Below are positions 60,399 through 64,000 of a stretch of 64,000 bases of DNA, in pieces (position 1 is the first letter of the stretch; every line of letters starts with the position of its first letter). Below the pieces are notes generated by a model. It was not told the origin of the DNA, made no database searches, and saw only the letters and a list, made by a program, of their open reading frames with translations. This stretch comes from Blastomyces gilchristii SLH14081. Lineage: Eukaryota > Ascomycota > Eurotiomycetes > Onygenales > Ajellomycetaceae. The translations under genes were made by a program, and so were the position numbers. The stretch lies in the NCBI RefSeq assembly GCF_000003855.2, contig NW_003101681.1:4135359-4199358 (forward strand). The letters run 5' to 3'.

Positions 60399-62324
60399 AA
60401 AACAGAATTTTCTCAGCCTCCTCTGAAAATTAGTAGCAAAATACTATCAAAAAATCAAAATATCTGCATTTCTCTAGAATCATTTAATATCAAATGCATA
60501 TCTTTTTCAATCAAATATTATTTAAATATATATCTTTCTTATCTTTATTATTAAATTCATATATATCAATCAACTCTTTTTTTAATATATCTTATAATAT
60601 TCATCATTCTTCTGCTTTATAAGTCTGTATAAAGACTTTCATTCTATATCTTAGTCTTTTTAAACTATCTGTTTCAGAAGTTCTGAATAATGAAGAGAAT
60701 TAAGTTAATAATGAGATAAAGAAGTAGATAAATAAGAAGAATATAAAGACTTAGTCTGAGAATTCTTAATATCTGTAAATCTCTATATCTAAGTCTGATA
60801 TCTCATATAGATTGTATAAATAAGTGATTATTAATAAGATAAAGAATAAAGAGATAATAAATAATTATAAGTAGGAAGAGAGGAGAATTAAAGATAATTT
60901 ATAATTTCATAATAATCTNNNNNNNNNNNNNNNNNNNNNNNNNNNNNNNNNNNNNNNNNNNNNNNNNNNNNNNNNNNNNNNNNNNNNNNNNNNNNNNNNN
61001 NNNNNNNNNNNNNNNNNNNNNNNNNNNNNNNNNNNNNNNNNNNNNNNNNNNNNNNNNNNNNNNNNNNNNNNNNNNNNNNNNNNNNNNNNNNNNNNNNNNN
61101 NNNNNNNNNNNNNNNNNNNNNNNNNNNNNNNNNNNNNNNNNNNNNNNNNNNNNNNNNNNNNNNNNNNNNNNNNNNNNNNNNNNNNNNNNNNNNNNNNNNN
61201 NNNNNNNNNNNNNNNNNNNNNNNNNNNNNNNNNNNNNNNNNNNNNNNNNNNNNNNNNNNNNNNNNNNNNNNNNNNNNNNNNNNNNNNNNNNNNNNNNNNN
61301 NNNNNNNNNNNNNNNNNNNNNNNNNNNNNNNNNNNNNNNNNNNNNNNNNNNNNNNNNNNNNNNNNNNNNNNNNNNNNNNNNNNNNNNNNNNNNNNNNNNN
61401 NNNNNNNNNNNNNNNNNNNNNNNNNNNNNNNNNNNNNNNNNNNNNNNNNNNNNNNNNNNNNNNNNNNNNNNNNNNNNNNNNNNNNNNNNNNNNNNNNNNN
61501 NNNNNNNNNNNNNNNNNNNNNNNNNNNNNNNNNNNNNNNNNNNNNNNNNNNNNNNNNNNNNNNNNNNNNNNCACTATCTTCAATTCAAAGCAGTTTAATA
61601 TCTTAATTTAATGAATATTTTAATTGATTAATAAGAAAACAGTTACTTTATATAAATATTAATAAGAGTATATTTTAAATTATAAGAGATGAATTAAAAA
61701 GTTCACTATAATAAATAAAATTACAGAAATTCAAATTATCTTTATTCACTATTTATAGTGATAAGAACAGATTTTATACTACTTTCACTTCTAAATTTAT
61801 ATTATAATGAATTATAATCTGAATCTTTTTAATTATTATAATACTATTCTATATATATAGATCTAAAATATTCTTTTATATCTTTTTCTCTTATAAAGTT
61901 CTTAACTATATAATATAAAAAAGCTTTAAAATCTTTATTAAATCTCTTCAGAATTGAAGAGATATCTGATATAATCTTTAACTTTATATTATATATTAAA
62001 CAGAGTTCTCTGACAGTTTCAAAACAGTAAAGATTTCATTGAATTTAATATATACAGATAATAATTAATACTTTATATAATCTTAGTAAGTTAATAGATA
62101 TATAATTATTCTTAAGAAGATATATAATCTTGTTAATAATAAAATCACAGAGTTGAGATAACATATTGATAATAAAGATAAGAAAGACACATATTTGAAT
62201 GATATTTAATTGAAAAAGATATGTATTGAATGATATTGAATAATTCTAGAGAAATGCAGATATTTTGATTTTTTAATGATGTTTTACTACTAATTTTCAG
62301 AGAGGGCTGGGAAAATTCTGTTTT
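60399..62324. mobile_element. Unclassified DNA element with long terminal inverted repeats
   Basis: Inverted arms of about 150 bp: 60,399-60,551 and 62,172-62,324. Outer ends read AAAACAGAATTTTCTCAGCC on the left, and AAAACAGAATTTTCCCAGCC on the reverse strand at the right. The flanks just outside are also weakly inverted (ATTGTGGCAGACATATT against ATTGTGGTGAACATATT), so the true boundary and TSD are uncertain. The interior is extremely AT-rich, lacks coding sequence and contains the assembly gap. An inverted partial copy is at 57,136-57,820. Probably non-autonomous; superfamily unknown. Confidence 0.7.
60919..61571. other. Assembly gap (653 N)
   Basis: A run of N inside the long-TIR element; the interior of that element is therefore incomplete and its real length unknown. 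Confidence 0.99.
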
Positions 62325-62770
62325 TGCAAATATGTTCACCACAATACCTATTATATCTTGGCAACGCGAGGGAACAGCTAAATACTTATTTTTTTTTTTT
62401 TTTTTTTTTTTTTGATATTGAAACATTAAATACATCTCAAGTGCAGCACTCTAGTGAAAAGCAAATAACAGCTCTAGATATATTCGTAATCCATGTAAAA
62501 ATAACTCATAAGTTGTCATTGCCTATGTAGCCCTGTCAGCTATTATTCCGCCAGATTTCAGTAATGCGCCCAACTTGCTGGCTCCGCGAGGGGAAGATAT
62601 GCAAATACAATAATGACCACAAAATCTCTGATCGGAATAAAAAATTCTCGCTACGTCCTATGCAACCGTGGATAGATATATATAGCGCCGAAGACAGGGA
62701 GCTAAATGTGTAGCATGTCTCATAACGGGGGTATATATCAAATCGTGTTCGAGCTAACCGACGATTGAAT
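62325..62770. other. Intergenic region with a 25-nt T tract
   Basis: Normal-composition sequence between the long-TIR element and the LCL2 stop codon; it must hold the LCL2 3' UTR. A homopolymer of about 25 T lies at 62,389-62,413. Nothing else recognised. Confidence 0.7.
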
Positions 62771-63220
62771 TCACAGCAATCCTTTCCTGGCCAATTCGAC
62801 CTTTCTTGCAGCTTCACCAGGCTTGAACCCACCCTTCGACACACAAATTGCGCTTCCGTCACCTAGTTCGAATTTATCTTCAACACCTGGGTGTTGACAA
62901 GGACAATGGTGTGGAACAGAGACGCAGGCTAGAGTTCCGGGGCAGAGATAGTCCGAACATCGTGCTGGGGGGAGTCCGCCGTTAGCATTCAGCATGAAAA
63001 AAATATAATGAAAAATAATGAATATATACAATATCAAATGCGACATACCGTTGTCATAGGTTCGTTGGTACCAGGAACTGTCACTGGGGACATTGTGCTC
63101 TTGGGACTCCTGTTGCTGTTGTCCGCCACCAAACATTTGCTCGAAGAATTGGAATTGAGCTCGGGCGCCCGTCGCAAGAAATAGCAAACCCAAGAGGGTG
63201 CCGGTGATTATGTGGATCAT
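62771..63220 (-). CDS. lcl2: Long chronological lifespan protein 2
   Basis: Two exons on the minus strand, 63,220-63,049 and 62,964-62,771, joined over an 84-bp intron (GTATGT...CCAG). The intron happens to keep the frame open, so a naive reading gives a longer 149-residue protein. The spliced product is 121 residues, the usual LCL2 length. It has a signal peptide ([21 protein letters not shown], cut before QFQFF), a short Gln-rich linker, and the conserved core [38 protein letters not shown] and ending [23 protein letters not shown]2 is a small secretory-pathway protein, linked in yeast to ER quality control and chronological lifespan. Divergent to bL27m. Confidence 0.95.
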   Translation of the reverse strand: MIHIITGTLLGLLFLATGARAQFQFFEQMFGGGQQQQESQEHNVPSDSSWYQRTYDNGMSHLILYIFIIFHYIFFMLNANGGLPPARCSDYLCPGTLACVSVPHHCPCQHPGVEDKFELGDGSAICVSKGGFKPGEAARKVELARKGLL

Positions 63221-63458
63221 TTTGGCGCTTTTTCCTCCGTAGTTTGTATAGACTGACAGCTGTCTTCAAATTGCTCCTGTTCGTCCTCATATAATCACGT
63301 GATATTCGTCACATGACTCGGACCAAATTCGGCGTCAAAGAAAAAGTGAAGACGCCTTGAGAATATCATTACCAGCACCAATTGCAACAGCCCACATCGC
63401 CCCAAGATCGAGACTGAGGAGTATATATCTACCTAGTCTCGATCCCCTTTATGCTGCC
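63221..63458. promoter_or_regulatory. Divergent promoter between lcl2 and bL27m
   Basis: 238 bp between two start codons facing outward. Contains the palindrome TCACGTGA (63,295-63,302), a bHLH/Cbf1-type E box, and nearby GTCACATGAC (63,308-63,317). Pyrimidine-rich stretches occur towards the bL27m start. Control by these sites is inferred from sequence only. Confidence 0.55.
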
Positions 63459-64000
63459 ATGATCCAACCTCAGTTCCGCACCCAATTGCGGGTTCTCGAC
63501 TCCCTCTTCCTCCCATCCACATCTCTCCTCTGCAACCAACAATCCACACGATCTCTATCACATCTCTCACGGAGAACGGCCCGCAGTCTCAGTGGTACGG
63601 CGCTCTCTCCTCCCTCCACCTCTCGCTCCTCTATTCTCCTCCTTCAACAACAGCGACCACCCCAATTTCCATCCCGCACCACCATCCACCAAACCCAGCT
63701 TCAGGTCCGCTATGCCTCCCACGCCACCCAAGGCCGTGCCAACAACGGCACGAAAAATGGCGCAGGCAGGCGTCTCGGCGCAAAAAAGTCCGGGGACCAA
63801 TATGTGATTCCTGGAAACATCATCTTCCGCCAACGCGGCTCCAAATGGTTTCCTGGCGAAAACTGTGGCATGGGCCGCGACCACACCATCTACTCGCTCG
63901 CCACGGGCTATGTCAAATACTACACTGATCCAGCGCGCCACCCAGACCGCAAATACATCGGCGTCGCCTTTGATAAATCCGACAAGTTCCCCTTACCCCG
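63459..64000 (+). CDS. mrp7: Mitochondrial large-subunit ribosomal protein bL27m, 5' part
   Basis: Frame opens at ATG 63,459 and continues to the window end without a stop or recognisable intron (180 codons). An ATG at 63,451 is in another frame and meets TGA at once. Residues 1-84 are Arg/Ser/Leu/Gln-rich and nearly free of acidic residues, as in a mitochondrial presequence. The bL27 domain follows: RYASHATQGRANNGTKNGAG, RRLGAKKSGDQYVIPGNII, RQRGSKWFPGENCGMGRDHT, IYSLATGYVKYY. Bacterial L27 is placed near the peptidyl-transferase centre; yeast Mrp7 is the mitochondrial homologue with a long C-terminal extension, which here would lie beyond 64,000. Overlapping frames on either strand are shadows. 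Confidence 0.95.
   Translation, partial: MIQPQFRTQLRVLDSLFLPSTSLLCNQQSTRSLSHLSRRTARSLSGTALSPPSTSRSSILLLQQQRPPQFPSRTTIHQTQLQVRYASHATQGRANNGTKNGAGRRLGAKKSGDQYVIPGNIIFRQRGSKWFPGENCGMGRDHTIYSLATGYVKYYTDPARHPDRKYIGVAFDKSDKFPLP

Noticed and set aside
60888..61583. 231-codon reading frame on the minus strand
   Set aside because: Open only because it runs through the 653-N assembly gap.
63592..63941. Frames at 63,592-63,807 (plus) and 63,567-63,941 (minus)
   Set aside because: Alternative frames of the bL27m gene; the frame from 63,459 carries the ribosomal protein domain.

Overview
The window is fungal nuclear DNA from a filamentous ascomycete. Three intact, mostly intron-containing host genes sit at the right end (57.8-64.0 kb): a phospholipid-scramblase-like protein, LCL2 and the mitochondrial ribosomal protein bL27m. 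They have ordinary GC content, 61-84 bp introns and TGG tryptophan codons. The other ~57 kb is an AT-rich, gene-free isochore made of transposable elements decayed by C-to-T/G-to-A changes (a repeat-induced point mutation, RIP, signature). This two-compartment layout, with CpG strongly depleted in the repeats, resembles Onygenales (Blastomyces/Coccidioides relatives). That placement is an inference.

Almost all of 1-56,880 resolves into one nested transposon complex, because target-site duplications (TSDs) and empty sites are still readable. The base is an AT-rich minisatellite (9,031-9,131 and 56,881-57,135). Into it went a Gypsy retrotransposon (Gypsy-3, 9,132-56,880, minus strand, TSD AGTAT), now stretched to 47.7 kb by insertions: a Tad-like LINE (13,121-27,334) and two hAT DNA transposons (27,935-47,825 and 49,059-54,860). 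The LINE carries a Gypsy-1 copy (14,234-20,963), which carries a tRNA-headed SINE (16,796-17,867). The first hAT carries a Gypsy-1 copy (28,691-34,453) and a Gypsy-2 copy (39,265-47,552). To the left, a Gypsy-1 copy (ending at 9,030) carries a Gypsy-2 copy (ending at 7,757), which carries another Gypsy-1 (736-6,823), which carries a second SINE (5,458-5,836). That gives up to five levels of insertion.

No element keeps an intact gene set, but the domains are legible: Gag zinc knuckles, retropepsin, reverse transcriptase, RNase H, integrase and chromodomain in Gypsy-1; similar sets in Gypsy-2 and Gypsy-3; ORF1 with zinc knuckles plus endonuclease/RT/RNase H in the LINE; and a 1,968-bp transposase frame in both hAT copies. 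Points of particular interest: the SINEs share their 3' end with the LINE; Gypsy-2 and Gypsy-3 carry cysteine-rich reading frames antisense to pol, and hAT carries a second cysteine-rich frame of similar layout; the LTR of Gypsy-1 has an 11-nt match to its own primer-binding site; and tryptophan codons decay to TGA rather than TAG.

At the right, the scramblase gene (58,396-60,191, minus) is an island between inverted arms of an unclassified long-TIR element (57,136-57,820 and 60,399-62,324, the latter holding a 653-bp run of N). LCL2 (minus) and bL27m (plus, cut by the window end) are divergently transcribed from a 238-bp shared intergenic region containing TCACGTGA.
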